Source: Prillingera fragicola (Eukaryota > Basidiomycota > Tremellomycetes > Trichosporonales > Trichosporonaceae). Taken from it: 64,000 nucleotides of DNA. Below the pieces are notes generated by a model that was not told the origin of the DNA, searched no databases, and saw only the letters and a program-made list of their open reading frames with translations. Of the stretch, positions 11,320-23,457 are shown in pieces; position 1 is the first letter of the stretch, and every line of letters starts with the position of its first letter. A program made the position numbers and the translations under genes. Where the stretch lies: NCBI GenBank assembly GCA_002335605.1, contig BEDY01000011.1, positions 496,001-560,000 of the forward strand, given 5' to 3'.

Positions 11320-12231
11320 TCTTGGTTTTGTGCTGGAGATGCCCCCGATGGGGAAGAGCGCCTAGAGACCAAGGCCAACTTATAGCAACTGGAGCTGCTG
11401 CGCTGCCCACTGCGCCACTGGATTCCGGCAGTAGCCTCACAGCCGTTGCCATAGTTCGGCGCAGTCAGTTTGTGTTGTCCGCATCGTTTAGCAGTGAAAG
11501 GGTCAGGTGATGGTCCATGGCCGCCGAAGAGTTCTGCCGGCCAGCTGGGTAGAGTCCGCCGAGATCTGGACGGCATTCCCGGCATTCATCTCTGTCGACC
11601 GGTATTGGGGCTCGAGAACAAGTTAGATCCTCGTGAGTGATATGCTCATGCTCGCAGCGACATGGGAAGCTATATAATCACACGTCTGACAACGACGACG
11701 CACAGATCAGTCCCCCCAACAACAGTGGCATTTAGCAGGTAAAACAGCTCGGTTCAACGAGTAACCGCCGCGAGCCCATGTGTTGAACGCACGCATGATG
11801 AGCTTTTGCATAAGAGGGCAAGAGGGGGGGTACTGCTGCATAGGCACACCCGCACGCTGCAATGATCTTGGAGAGTGTGCCCAGTATGTGTACACAGACC
11901 CACGAGTATCTGGACAGCTTCATAATGTACCCCACATTCATTTGAGGGCTCCGGAGCATGAGACCCCGCATCTATGCATACGAGTTGCCTTTGGAGCGAC
12001 GCGTGTGCGAGCAGCATCACCAAGGATGTGGACGCAGCAGCAGTACGGGTGGTGGCGCGGCTGACAAGAGAACCCAGGGAGGGGGAGGGGAGCCCCGGTA
12101 GTGGGGTTGTATTTTTCCGTGTCCATCTGTGGGGCTATTCCGTGTCACATCTCTCTCCACTTCGCACAGTGTTCTCTACTCCATTGCTCCATCCCACTTG
12201 CCCTGCTCGCTGCTCAGCTTCTGCTCTGACA
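11320..12231. promoter_or_regulatory. Shared upstream region of divergent P450 and Zn2Cys6 regulator
   Basis: 912 bases between the two start codons, read as a bidirectional promoter region by position only. No coding frame is convincing and I could not pick out a single dominant regulatory motif. Pyrimidine-rich DNA near 12150-12210 precedes the regulator's ATG. Confidence 0.4.
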
Positions 12232-14218
12232 ATGAAACGAGTACATGCATCAAAAGCATGTGACCCTGTACGTATTTTCACAGCGCTCCTTGACAATGCT
12301 GACCTCATCCCAGTGTATCCGGCGCAAGATGCGTGTAAGTGCCCCCTTGCAGCAGCATCAACACCACACCTGACCAACCCAGTGCAACGCGGCCACACCG
12401 GGAGACAACTGTCCCAACTGCGTACGGCTGAACAAGCACTGCACTTGGGAGAAGAAACGACTGCCGCGCGGACCACCTCGCAAGACCAAGGACGTGGAAT
12501 CACCCGAGAAACCGGCAATACCCCAGCCCAGAGCCACCTCGAGCAACGGCGCCGAGAGCAGCGTTGGCAGTATTGCTGGGCCGAGCGATGCTGCCGACAT
12601 GGCAATGAATGTTTATCCTACTACATCATACTCTACCGACACGCCGCTCGACTGCCTCGCTGCAGTGTCCCATTTTTCCAACATCGAGGAGGAACTGCCG
12701 GCCGTCCCGTCGCTTCCTTTCATCGACAGTCCGTGGCCAGAGCTGACCTCTCTCTCAGCGGTGTCATCTTTCATGGTGAGTTGAAACTCACAGACCCGCT
12801 GACGCCTCAGGACTGGGTGTGGTTTGACAACCCGGCGCAAATGGCGGCGGACCGCTTCGACGACTTTGCGCCAGTTTCGACAACCTCGCTCCTCTTGTCC
12901 TCCCCCTGTGCTCCGAGCCACGATGTGACCACAACCGTTGGCCACCTGCTCGACGAGGCGGCGCTTCTCAGCCGCGTCCACCACTATTGCCACAGCCACC
13001 ACTGCGTCCAGTTCATTGTCGACGAAATGGACATTGCCAACCGCATTGCCAAGGACGACCACTACACTGACCAACGGTTTCTCGCCCATCTCTACAGCAT
13101 GGCAGCCTTTTGCGAACTGTTCGAGCAATTTGGATCAGTCCTCGAGCCCCGCCCCGGTGCAGCGAGGGAATACGCCGCCATTGCCCAGACCAATATGATT
13201 CTTGTCGGCTCGACATCCAACTATTCTGTGCAGGACATTGCGACATGTCTCAACCTTCACTTTGTCTGGGGTGGACTGTTGGACAAGCAGTCGGGATGGT
13301 ACTGGCTGCAGCAGGCTCTGTCAATTGCGCAAGCCCTTGGGGTCGATGCCTTCAACCTCTTCTTACCCCAGGCCGAGTCGACGCTCCGACTAAAGACATA
13401 CTACGTCCTGTAAGCACTCCCCTCCCATTCGCGTACTGAACTTGCCCCCAGGGTCATTATGGAACGTGCCGTCTCCCTCTACCCTCCATCCCTTGTCTTT
13501 ACCGCCCCGCAATCCCTTCGCCTTCCCGGCAACATCTGGGAGAGGACGACCAAATGGCGCGACTCTCTGCCCGCCCACGTCCTTGCAGACTTTCCTCTGC
13601 GACACATGCGGCTCATTGGCCTGCTGACCCCAGAAGTGTTTGGGTGCTGGCGCGACAGGTGCAGCGACGGCGGCAAGCGGTGTACCAGCTGGACAGCGGA
13701 GAGTGCCGTTCGGCTGCAGAAAATGCTCGCACACGAGCTCGCCACAGCATTGAGCTCGGACAAGACGCACGAGTATCTCAAACTCACCATCTCGGCCTTT
13801 TGGCTGCAGGAGTGAGCCCCCCTTTCGTGCAGAAACAGCTAGCTGACGCCGCCGCAGCCGCCTGTGGAACATTTGCCGCACCCACGGCCTCGTAAAGCAC
13901 GACCACGTCATCCCCGAGCTGTCGCTGGACCTCATCATTGTCAACCTCGTCCGGTGCAGCGAGTATTGCACCTCAATCCCCAACAAGGAGCTCTTCAAGC
14001 CCTTTGACCTAGGTGTCAAGATCTCAGACCTCGTCATGACGGCCACGACTATTCTGCACAGTAAAGAACCGGGACTCGCGGGCAGTAATCGCCCAGTCCT
14101 CGGCATGACGTTTGGGCCCATCATTGACCGGTTTATCGGTCTGCTCAGGAGCGTCAACCACGATGCTATTGCCATGAGCCTCGTCAAGGCTGTGGCAGAG
14201 GTCGTGGATACAAAGTGA
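12232..14218 (+). CDS. Zn(II)2Cys6 transcription factor with the zinc cluster split over three exons
   Basis: Six exons: 12232-12267, 12314-12334, 12383-12775, 12811-13409, 13452-13811 and 13858-14218, giving 589 residues. The binuclear cluster is complete: Cys 10, 13, 20, 29, 32 and 39 (CX2CX6CX8CX2CX6C), followed by a basic linker KKRLPRGPPRKTK. Exon 2 is a 21-base microexon that encodes only CIRRKMR, so two introns interrupt the DNA-binding motif. The middle and C-terminal parts are helical and resemble the poorly conserved activation/regulatory half of fungal regulators; I see no clear PF04082 signature. It probably binds CGG-type half sites in the nucleus. It diverges from the P450 at 9607-11319, an arrangement common for pathway-specific regulators, but the link is inference. 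Confidence 0.88.
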
Positions 14219-14604
14219 GTTTTGCGCGTGTGTGAGTGGGAGGTGAGGCTGATGTAGAGGAGGAGTCGGACGGTCAGTTGTAATGCATAGAGCGGAGGTG
14301 GAGTCGGGCCAGTGGCAGGAGGTTGGCACTGGTGCGCAGATTCCAATGTTGTATCATTTGTAAGATCTGTCCTGCGCGTAGAGCACCAACACTCATGCAT
14401 GGTGTTGTCAAAGAAGGCTTCATTAGAGAAGGCTATAAGCGCAAGCATGCCGGCAGACCCGACTAGCGCATCGGCCGAGGTCGTGGAGACACTAGCGCCG
14501 TCACGAGTCCAGAATTAACCTCTCGACCTCGGTGGTCGTCGTCGCCACCTGCTAACCGTATTCTCTCATTCTCATTCTTACTCTATCACCAACACTTCAA
14601 CATA
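14219..14604. other. Intergenic region
   Basis: 386 bases between the Zn2Cys6 regulator's stop codon and the small TM gene. No supported gene or RNA. A short C/T-rich leader (about 14560-14600) precedes the next ATG. Confidence 0.5.
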
Positions 14605-14799
14605 ATGACCGACAAACCCACAATCACAACCCCAACCACGACCGCGGCCACCGACTGTGCCGAGCTCCAAACCCTCAAGCAGGAGAATCAAGCCCTGCAA
14701 TCGCAAATCGAGACGTATCACTCGGTTTTCAGAGTGCTCGGAGCCATCATTAGTGGTCTGGTGTTGCTTTGGGGGGTGGGGCTGCTTTCCCGGGGATAG
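14605..14799 (+). CDS. 64-residue coiled-coil/TM microprotein, short relative of the 15032-15820 gene
   Basis: A single exon encodes 64 residues: a Thr-rich start, a short heptad-like segment (ELQTLKQENQALQSQIETYH) and one transmembrane helix (VLGAIISGLVLLWGVGLL), then stop. Compared with the N-terminus of the facing gene at 15032-15820, the pattern matches: M-x-D-K start, EL..x..QE...L, Y, F.VLG and L-W-V at equivalent places. I therefore read it as a truncated or minimal relative consisting of only the membrane module. The ATG has a purine-rich context (cataATGacc) and the frame is used cleanly, so it is likely real, although it is short. It would be a tail-anchored-like or oligomer-forming membrane peptide. 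Function unknown. Confidence 0.6.
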   Translation: MTDKPTITTPTTTAATDCAELQTLKQENQALQSQIETYHSVFRVLGAIISGLVLLWGVGLLSRG

Positions 14800-15031
14800 T
14801 TTGCCCTGTGAGGCCTCTTTAAGCCTTGGGGATGCCCCCTGAATGTTCGAATCAGCATTGACTCGACCGGCCACCCGGCAGGTCATCATGTTCAGTCCAA
14901 GTTAAAGGTGGATTGCGGCTCAATGATGAAAAGAGCGACGATTTTCTTTCTTGCATTTCGAGTCTTTCAAATCACTACGTTCTTTCGCGACATTTTCTTT
15001 CACGCTTGAAGCTACAAAGCGAGATAGACCG

Positions 15032-15820
15032 CTAACCAATAGTGTTGTCACACCCGGAAGCGCGGTTACTGACACAAATAAAGATAATCCCGCCGTCACT
15101 CGTAGTAGCCTTGAACTCGGAACTCATGCCCGCCGCAGCACACTTGGCCGCAAAGTTGCCAATATCCCCGCTCTCCCCATTACGCAGCGTCGAGCCGATG
15201 TAGTTTGCCCAGCTGATACACACGTTTTGCCTGTCGAGCGTGTGGCAGATTGAGCGCGGTTTCTGGTTGTCACGCCCGCCAGTCGTCGCTTCGTTGACTT
15301 TGGCCGTCACGAAGCCTGCAAAGGCCGGGACGCCGACCTGTGGCCATTAGTCATGCTGCGAGGGTAAACACAGAGGACGCACCTGGGAGACGAGCTTGCC
15401 AAACCCGTGGGCGGTGTGGCAGCACGCGGTCTGGATGTTGCTCAGGCCCTGGCAGTCCCTCCAGTCGCGCGCAAGGATGGTCTCGGTGAGGTGCGACTCG
15501 TACGAGGCGAGCGCAGTCGAGGCGTTCTGGGCGGTTCGCGCGTCGTAGAGCTGGAACAGCTCGCCAGACTCGTCGGCAAAGGTGCCCACAAAGGTGGCGT
15601 CGGGGGGCGCGCTGAAGACGGCGAGCGCGGGCGTGTCGCCGTCGCTGTCGAGCGGCATGGCGGTCGCGGTCGGGATGAGCTTGACTACCCACAGGACAAA
15701 GAGGACACCAAAGAGGGTGCCCAGGACGTTGAAGATGCGGTCGTAGGAGCGGACGCGCTTCTTGAGCTCGTCGCGCTCTTGGCGCACGGCGTAGAGCTCA
15801 GGGTCGTACTTGTCGCTCAT
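15032..15820 (-). CDS. Membrane-anchored Cys-rich protein with N-terminal coiled coil
   Basis: Two exons (15820-15383 and 15337-15032, intron 45 bases) give 247 residues. Residues ~8-28 form a charged, heptad-like segment (ELYAVRQERDELKKRVRSYD). A transmembrane helix follows at ~30-50 (FNVLGTLFGVLFVLWVVKL). The remaining ~195 residues would face outside or the lumen and hold eight Cys, including a CC pair, suggesting disulfides. This outer part has a compact, secreted-like composition but I do not recognise its family. The protein may equally be read as type II, N-in. The neighbouring 64-residue gene carries only the coiled-coil/TM part and points toward this one; the two stop codons are about 230 bases apart. 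No other gene lies between them. Confidence 0.75.
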
Positions 15821-17134
15821 GTTGGACTGGAGCGTGGGCTAGATAAAGTAGTGGCTATAGTTGTAGTGGTCGAGGGAGAGGTGTGAGAGCAGATAGAGAT
15901 CAGAAATGACCCTCGACGGACCGCCTTTTATGCTGTTTCTGACAGTTTCCTCGGCGACTTTGTCGACGTAGAGAAAGGCTTCCTCGATGGGGAGCACATG
16001 TTCGTGTTCTAAAAACGCATGCACTAGAGGATTGTTCAAACGCCGTGAGAACCATAGCGGCCGAAATAAGAGGAGCGCATCAGCTACTGTGAGTGATATA
16101 CCAGCGGCGAGGCATTTCAGAAGACGTCCATCATGAGGAGGAACACAGGTGAGGCAGACTTGTCAATGCCACATCTGTTGTGGCAGCCCACGAGGCCGGC
16201 CACGCGCGGCCGAACCGAACCTTCTGATCCTTCTGTCCATGCAGTTATTCCGTTCTAACGATCAGCTTTACGAGAGACATGGTTATTCAGAGAAGACGCT
16301 ATATTGTCGGCGCGAGTATTTGTGGACAGCGGAGGTCGCCGCCGTTGCCTTTGTCACTGTCGTTGTCACTGTCGGCGATGTCCACCATGCTCTTGGCGAT
16401 CATGGACTGTCACTAGTTGCACACTTGTGCGCGCTAGTATGCTGCGGGATGGGCTGGGGTCCAGCAGAGTTAATTATCTGATAGGCCTAGAAGGGGCGAG
16501 GACCGTTTGGAAGAGGAGACGTGGGCCGACTAGTGGAAAGAATCAGTAAGCTAGTCACGAGTTATGTAAGCATTGCTGAGGAGATCACCATCAGGCCTTG
16601 TGTCGACTGTTAAGGTCCTCTCGTCACTCTCGTGTTAGTCTGTGTTAGTCAAACTCCAAGAATAGCAGCATCGACCACACTAGAAAGTGTTCACGAGGTC
16701 GTCGTCCTCACCAGCTGTGGCTAGTGCGTCTCGCGTAGCTTTAGGCCGCCCGGCAGCGCCACTTCAAAGCTGCCACGCATGGTCAGCACGTAGCGTGGAC
16801 GCACGTTCCTCAGTTGAAACGGAGTGGTCAGAAGGTGAGGAAGAGAATTGCTGTGTGTATTTCTCGCCCAGGAAGAGCAAGAGTATACGAGAGAGAGCAA
16901 GAGAGAGAAAGAGAAAGAGACAAATGTCCCCAGGGGTGACATGATGTCGAGGATGATGTGATTACGTAAACACGGCTCAACTGAGTAACCGGTGTCCGGC
17001 TACTAGTCTGTGCTCCCCCCAGCACTACTGTACTCTCGGCCGCCGTTGTTCTTGTTCTCTTGTTCTCTCCATCCACACGCAATGGCATAGCCTCTCCCTC
17101 TAGCCCCCTCATCCCAAAGAGCTAGTCAGCAGCC
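15821..17134. other. Long divergent intergenic region with a purine-rich tract
   Basis: About 1.3 kb between divergent genes. A GA-rich simple-sequence tract lies near 16870-16922 (repeated gagaga/aagag units). An open frame at 16149-16481 has a hydrophobic second half but poor context and no homology I can name. No gene is called. Confidence 0.5.
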
Positions 17135-18919
17135 ATGCCAAAAGACACTAGCAGCACCCTCGCAGCACCGGCAGCAGCAACAACAAGGCGAGATCGACCA
17201 CCGACCTCTGCGCGAGAAAGCGTTCCCAAACCACCAGGCGTCCACAAACGAGGTAAACGCATCGTCTCTCTTCTCCAAAACCTACAGGGCCAGCAAAACC
17301 AAGGATCAATCCCCCCACGAGACCCTAGGGAGCCAGACGACGCACGGGGATACCCACGCCGGGCTACGCGCGCAGACGCAGACGACGCACCGTCACCAAC
17401 CCACACTCTCCCATCCACAGCGCACGCGTGCCTCCTCGGCGTGCCCGGACTCACGCGCCATTCCCTCGATGTCTGCCTCGCGACTTTTTTCGAAGTAGCA
17501 CACTACCCTCGCCTCTCCCAGCCACGAGAACTGTTCCTCCGCCGTGTCCGTGTATTGCTTTACGACGCAGCAGGGCTGGAAGTTCCAGCCCACCTCGCTG
17601 GTGTGCCGGCCGCATCCCCCTTGCTCGCACTAGCGGTCGCGTGCCTCGGCTCTCCGTCCAGTCGATATGCCAATCTCGAGCAAGCACTGTACGACACTTG
17701 CGCGGCCATTGCCGGCGGCGACGGACTAATCACTTCTGGCATTGACGCGATCGAGGCCGCAAACCTCCTCGCCGAATGCCGTATCGCTCCCCCACCATCC
17801 TCAAAGCCCGCTGATCCACTAAAGCTCGACCCGCTGTCCCCCAGCTTTGCAGTCGATCTGACGCTGTATCTCGGCCTGCACATGTCGCCGCCCAAAACGG
17901 ACCCAGACTATGCACGCCGCGAGGCTCTGTTCTGGACAGTGTGGGCGAGCGACGCACTCCGCGCCGTGTCGGCCACCACGCGGTGTAGGCTGATGGAAAC
18001 GGCTATTGGGTGGAGCATGCCGACCCGTATCGGCCGTGATCCGCTCATGGCGCTTGCAGGTGTGGCGAGGGATGTGTGTGACACGATGCTGAGCCCAAAG
18101 TCGGCGGCTATCGGGCTGCGAGACGCAGATGTCCAGGCTGTCCTCTTTAGTCTCGACAGCCTACGTGACATGGACGTCGACGGCGACGACGACAATGGGT
18201 CCTCGCGCGCAGAGACACTCGTAAGTCATTCAGTCGACGCACACTGACAACAGACGTATCTGCATTCTACGCGTAACTGGCTGTATGTCGTCTGCTGGGC
18301 TGCCGTTCGCGTCAACACGACCCACCCCACTGCAACACTACCAGGACCGGCGCTTGCTGATGTCGACGCCGCCGTCATGCGCGCAACAGAACGCATGGCC
18401 GCCATTGCAGAAGCTGTGCCCCCCAGCAGCATCCCGCAACCTGTCCGTGACCACATGGTCGTCACCCTGCTCTTCCTCGTGCACAAGTTTTCCGAGCCCA
18501 TCCGTGAACGACAAGCAGCGCACTATTCGTCCCTCGCCGGGCCCCTCCTGCATGCAGTTCGTGGGGCGATCACGGTGCCGAACTCGGTCGACCTCGCTGA
18601 CGCGCTCGACCGGGCCATTGAACGCGCACGCGCAGGCATGTCCCCATCAGCACGCACACTCGTAAACCTCTGGTCGGCGGCGCCGCCCCGCCCACCGTCA
18701 AACAATGGCGTGCCAACGTTCAGCCACTTTGTGGACGCGATAAACATTCGGGACGGCCACAGTCCCTCGGGGAGGCGGAGCACGAGCCGCGAGGCTGACA
18801 ACTCTGGCGGGCCGACGCTCGAGTCGGACAATGTGTTTTCTATTGAGCGGTCGTTGCTAGAGTTTGTCGCGAGGTGTGGTGTTAATATTCCGCTTTGTCC
18901 AAAGTTGTCAGCGAGGTGA
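17135..18919 (+). CDS. Fungal regulator-like protein lacking a zinc cluster
   Basis: Two exons (17135-18220, 18254-18919; 33-base intron) encode 583 residues. From about residue 95 on (LLGVPGLTRHSLDVCLATFF, then FLRRVRVLLYDAAGLEVPAHLA, then a LDPL...VDLTLYLGLHMSPP block) it aligns in order and spacing with the regulator at 30603-32585 on the minus strand. That relative begins with a complete Zn2Cys6 cluster. Here the first 95 residues are basic, Pro/Ala-rich and contain no Cys pairs at all. The upstream 500 bases show no exon that could supply the motif. The middle region resembles the regulatory half of fungal Zn2Cys6 factors. It could act as a co-regulator or dominant-negative partner; a missing 5' exon further upstream is the main alternative. 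Confidence 0.75.
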
Positions 18920-19133
18920 TCATGGCTGGATTTGTTGTAGATGCTTAGCATTGGATGTATTATGTGAGCTACAGCAGTTCGTGCCGACTGCCGTCGGTGG
19001 CCTGGCTGTGCGGGGTACTCTTCGGCATCGGAACGGCAACGAGCGGAGCAATGTCGCCGTCCAGTTGCCGGCGGCTCTAGTCATCCAACCTCACCATCAA
19101 CCATTCTCTCACCAAACATCCCACCAACGCACA

Positions 19134-21427
19134 ATGCCGTCGCAGCACCGCCCACCAGACACGGCCCCGCGTCGCCGCCGCTCAACGAGCCACTCGGCGA
19201 CACCGAGCACGAGCAAGCGACCCCGCACCGAATCCGCCTGCGAGGCGTGTCGTAAGCCGTCCTCCTGCTGCTAGACACTGACACGGCCAGGATCCCGCAA
19301 ACTGGCATGTAACGGCGAAACCCCGTGTCCGCGGTGCATGCGCGATGCGAAAGAGTGCATCTACCTCGAACGGCCGGAACGTACCCCGCTGACGCGCGCG
19401 CGCATGACCGAGCTCGAGGAGCGGTACGTCCTCTTCTGCTTGCTAGCACTGACGGCACAGCATTGCGTTTTACGAGAAAGTATGGGACGCACTCATGCCC
19501 GGCCTGAGCATTACAGACGTGTACGACAAGTATCACGCCGAGCCGCTGGGCGACGTCCGGGACATGGTCATGCAGCACCTCCCGCGGCGACCCTTGTCGC
19601 GTCTCCCGTCGCGCGCGCCGTCGCGGGCGACCTCGCCGCGCCCGCCCGTGTCCCGCGACTCGCCCGCCAACGCCGGGGACGACATTGCGCCCATCATTGC
19701 CGTCGAGCACGACCCGCGGGTGTACGAGTGGCACGAGAGCAAGGACCCAGGCAACCTGGACGGCATGGGGCTCAACCACAACACGGAAGAGGGCATCTCC
19801 TACCTCGGCTTGTCGAGTGGGACCGTGTTTGTCAATGTCATCAAGCGGCTTGCGCCGACCAACACGCTGTCCATCTCGCCTGAGAATACCGTCCTGGGCA
19901 ACTTTGATGGGTCACGCAGGGGCCAGCAGCAGATTACGCGCGCGGTGAGGCCGTTGCCGCCTCTGTCAGAGATTCGGCCATATGTCGACGGCTTCTTCAA
20001 GTTTTTCCGTAAGAGGTGCATGGGCTGCACTCTGCTGACGGGCCAGACAAGCTTACGCCGTTGGTACACGAACCTACCATCCGCGCGCAGATTACCGGCG
20101 CGCTCCCCATCCCGGACAAGCCTGGGCAGGAGGTGCTGTTGTTCATGATCATTGCGATGGGCGCGTTTGACATTGCGATCGACGACAGCGACCCGGGGCA
20201 AAAGTACTATGAGATGGCGCACGACGCGCTCAAGCGCGATGTGCTCGAGGAAGGATCGCTGCAGCTCGTGCAGGGGCTTACGCTCATGGCAAACTATCTG
20301 CAGAGGTCGAACCGCGCGAATGCCGGCCACTTGACGCTCGGGCTGGCTATCCGTATGGCTGTTGGGCTGGGGATCCACACGTCGTCGACAAACTGGCGCT
20401 GCTCCCCGCTCGAGCAGGAGATGCGCTCGCGGGTGTGGTGGTCTCTCGTCGTCCTCGAGTGCGGGTGTGCAGTGACCTTTGGCCGGCCGCCGGGAGTGGA
20501 GCAAGCGCAGCTCATGGCAATGCCGCTGCCTATCAACTGCGAAGACGAGAATCTCACCGTGTCCACAGTGTCCAAGCCTCCCAACTCGCCAGATGTCACC
20601 CCGTACTCGACACTGATAGGCCTCGCCATTCTCGCGCGCGTAACTTGCTCAATCCACAAGTCAGTCCTTCAGTCCCACCCTGCCCCGACCCTCCAGCAGA
20701 TTAAACGTTACGACGCACGCATCTTGGCCACAATAGAATCCATGCCGGCCTACTGCACCGCGGCTCCCGAGGGACCATACAGCTTTGCCCACAGCATCTA
20801 CATGTGGCGTCTCCGTGACTTCCGTGCGATTCTCTATCGCCCCATCCTCCTCGCTGCAGCCTGGGACGCGCGCAACGGCAGCCAGAGCCCCATCTCCCCC
20901 GCTGTCCAGGAAGCCATCGAGTAAGCCTTCATTCTGTACTGCGACTAACGAACAGTGTCTGTCGCGCCCTCGCCCTGGACAACCTCCAAGACATGGGCGA
21001 CTTTGCCCGCGCCAACCCGGACGCAGGCAGGGTGACGCAGTGGTATCCGCTGTACTTTGCCTTCCAGTCGGCGCTCGCCCTCCTCCTCTCAGTAGTCTGG
21101 GAACCCTTCCACCCACTAGCAGACACCTGGCGCGCCGTCATCCACTCGACCGCAGCGTGGTTCCGCGACATGCACTCGCTCTCAGCCGTCGGGCACGCGT
21201 ACGCCCGCATCCTCGAGAATATAGTCAACACCGTCCCCTCGCCTGCGGACACGACTGCGCTCGCGACCGTCCTGGAATCCTACTCTGCGCTCGGAGGGGA
21301 GGAGCATGCGCCGCCCATGGACGTGGAAAGGTATTGGCTCGAGATTATGGGCAACGAGCTCGCGCTGCCTAATGCCAATCCGTCGGGATGGTGGGATCCG
21401 TTTATCGAGCCACAGTTTCAGTATTAA
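19134..21427 (+). CDS. Zn(II)2Cys6 transcription factor with Fungal_trans domain
   Basis: Five exons: 19134-19251, 19291-19423, 19461-20008, 20047-20920 and 20956-21427, giving 714 residues. The cluster is Cys 36, 39, 46, 52, 55 and 62 (CX2CX6CX5CX2CX6C), followed by a basic linker and a short coiled-coil-like segment. Intron 1 cuts the cluster right after the second Cys. The middle part carries the PF04082-type fungal-specific domain: LPIPDKPGQEVLLFMIIAMG, then GHLTLGLAIRMAVGLGIH, then RSRVWWSLVVLECGCAVTFGRPPGV. Such factors bind CGG-rich sites and often control carbon-source or secondary metabolism. It converges on the sugar permease (21739-23457) with 311 bases between; a GH28 pectinase lies beyond, so control of sugar or pectin use is a fair guess. 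Confidence 0.92.
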
Positions 21428-21738
21428 TCAGCCACCTGCGTCGCCGGTGTGCGGGGTGGGGAGATGTATCATTCACCCAGCGATGGGCGATAGGAAGAAC
21501 ATGATCCGGTTCCTGCTTACGACACTTGCTGTGCGGCTTGACTTTGACCCGATAGTTAAGCCATCGGGAGGTCGTTACACCGAGGCTGGACGCTGCACAG
21601 TGGCGCTGCGTGAAGCCTGCGCTGCGACGGTCTGGCTGATAGTGGCCAGCGCTGTGCCGTTCTCGCGCAACAGAAAATAGACGGACGAATACACAACTAA
21701 CATTGACTTCACTACTGACAACTAATGCACCCCACCCT
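21428..21738. other. Intergenic region between convergent genes
   Basis: 311 bases separating the stop codons of the Zn2Cys6 regulator and the sugar permease. It holds the two 3' flanks; I see no gene or repeat. Confidence 0.5.
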
Positions 21739-23457
21739 TCATGTGCTCGCCTTTTCCGAATGCTCGACACTCGCCTTGTCGTCGCCAGTGGGGGCGCCGG
21801 TAGCATAGTGGGACATTTCGGCGTCGTGCAAGTCGTTTTCAAGAATGTACCTGCGGTAGGCATCCGACTTGCGCGGGTTCGTGTTGCGGATAAGCAAGTC
21901 GACCTGCTCGAGGGTGAGGTCCTTTGTCTCGTAGATGGCAAAGTAGGCAAACACGAATCCGATAGCGCAGAACCCGCCCCAGAGCCAAAACACATTCGTG
22001 TGCAGGCCTGCGTTGCCTGGGCCGTCGTTGACGAGGTACGGGGTCATGAAGCCGAGGGCAAAGTTGAATAGCCACTGGGTCGAGGTCGAGAGCGACATGC
22101 CCTTGCCGCGCAGGTCGTAGGGGTACATTTCAGACGTAATGACCCAGCCGAGGCATCCAGTCGTGGAGCCAAAGGATGCGAGGAAAAAGCACACAAAGGC
22201 AATAAGCACCTTTTGGGCGACAATGTCGCTCGCGGGCCGCGCGACGCCAATGGCAGCGACGATAAACTGGCTGATCGTCATGCCGGCCGCACCCCAGATC
22301 ATGAGCTTGCGGCGACCGACCTTGTCGGCCATGAACATGCCCGGGACGGTCATGCCGGTCAGCACGGTCGAGACGGCAATGGAAATGACAAAGGGGTTGG
22401 CAATGCCAGAGTTTTGGAAAAACTGTGTGCCATAGTACCTGTCGTCGTCAGCTCGTGCCTTCTCGCTGCGGGACAACGTACATGATAAAGTTGATACCCG
22501 TGAGCTGCTGCAGGGCCTGCACGGCCATACCGGTAGTGATGCGCTTGACGGTCTTGTTGTCCGACATTTTGAGGCAGTCGAGCCACGTTCCCTTGCCGCG
22601 CAGCCGCTCGTGCTCGAGGTTGGCCGCAATCTCGGCGTGCTGCGTGCGGACCTCGACCGAGTCGACGGGCTTGCCGAGCAGGCGCGAGAGCGAGCGGAGG
22701 CCGGCGTCGTCCTTGCCACGCATGATCAGGTAGCGCGGGGATTCGGGGAGGACGACCGTGCCGCCTGCGATGATTATTGCCCAGATGAACTGCACGCTGG
22801 GACGTTAGTTTGACTTGCGGGAGGGGGACTCACGCAATGGGGATCTGGTAGGCGGACGCGTCGGTACGAGCGTGCGTGGCGTACACGACACAGGCGGCAA
22901 TCATCATGCCAAACACGATAAAGAACTGGTATGCGGCGACAATGAAGCCGCGAATGTGCTTGGGGGAGCACTCGGCCTGGTAGATGGGCACCAGACATGA
23001 GGTGCCACCGACGCCGAGGCCGGCGAGGACGCGGCCGACGGCAAAGCCGGGGACAGTCTTGACTGCAGTTTGGAGGGCGACACCGACGCAGAACAGAACT
23101 GACGTGTTAGTCTTGCCCATCTGGCCTCACTCACCAATGTAGACAATGATACCCCAGCGACGTCCGATGTGGTCACCGACGGTAGATCCAGCGAGCGCGC
23201 CGACGCAGGTGCCCGCGGATAAGATAGATGTAATCAACGAGTCGGTGCCGGTCGGCAGCATCCACTCGCCGTTGCGGAGCTCGCCGTAGACCTCGAGAAA
23301 GGCGGGCATGGTCTTGCAGCCACTGATGTAGCCAGTGTCATAGCCTGGTCGCCGTCAGCGATAGCCCACCTCGCTGCCCACTTTGGTGGCATGGCTTACC
23401 AAATAGGAACCCCGCAAAGGACACAAACGAGCCTAGCAGAATGGCAAGGGGAGGCAT
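21739..23457 (-). CDS. MFS sugar porter (hexose/quinate-type permease)
   Basis: Five exons on the minus strand (23457-23400, 23344-23135, 23098-22834, 22796-22482, 22438-21739) give 515 residues, a normal length. Family signatures are clear: GYDTGYISG in TM1, DHIGRRWG between TM2 and TM3, the PESPRYL after TM6, QQLTGINF.MYYGTQFF in TM7, and DKVGRRKL between TM8 and TM9. The C-terminal ETKDLTLEQVD is the usual PETKG-like end of TM12. Twelve membrane helices and cytosolic termini are expected, in the plasma membrane with proton or facilitated transport of monosaccharides. The GH28 gene just upstream (24247-25737) points the same way, so uptake of galacturonate or another pectin sugar is plausible but unproven. 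Confidence 0.93.

Noticed and set aside
11974..12776. Long single frame running into the first Zn2Cys6 gene
   Set aside because: It reads through introns and misses the cluster; the spliced frame from 12232 restores all six Cys.
14840..14860. B-box-like GTTCGAATC as a tRNA hint
   Set aside because: No A-box, acceptor stem or anticodon arm can be folded around it.
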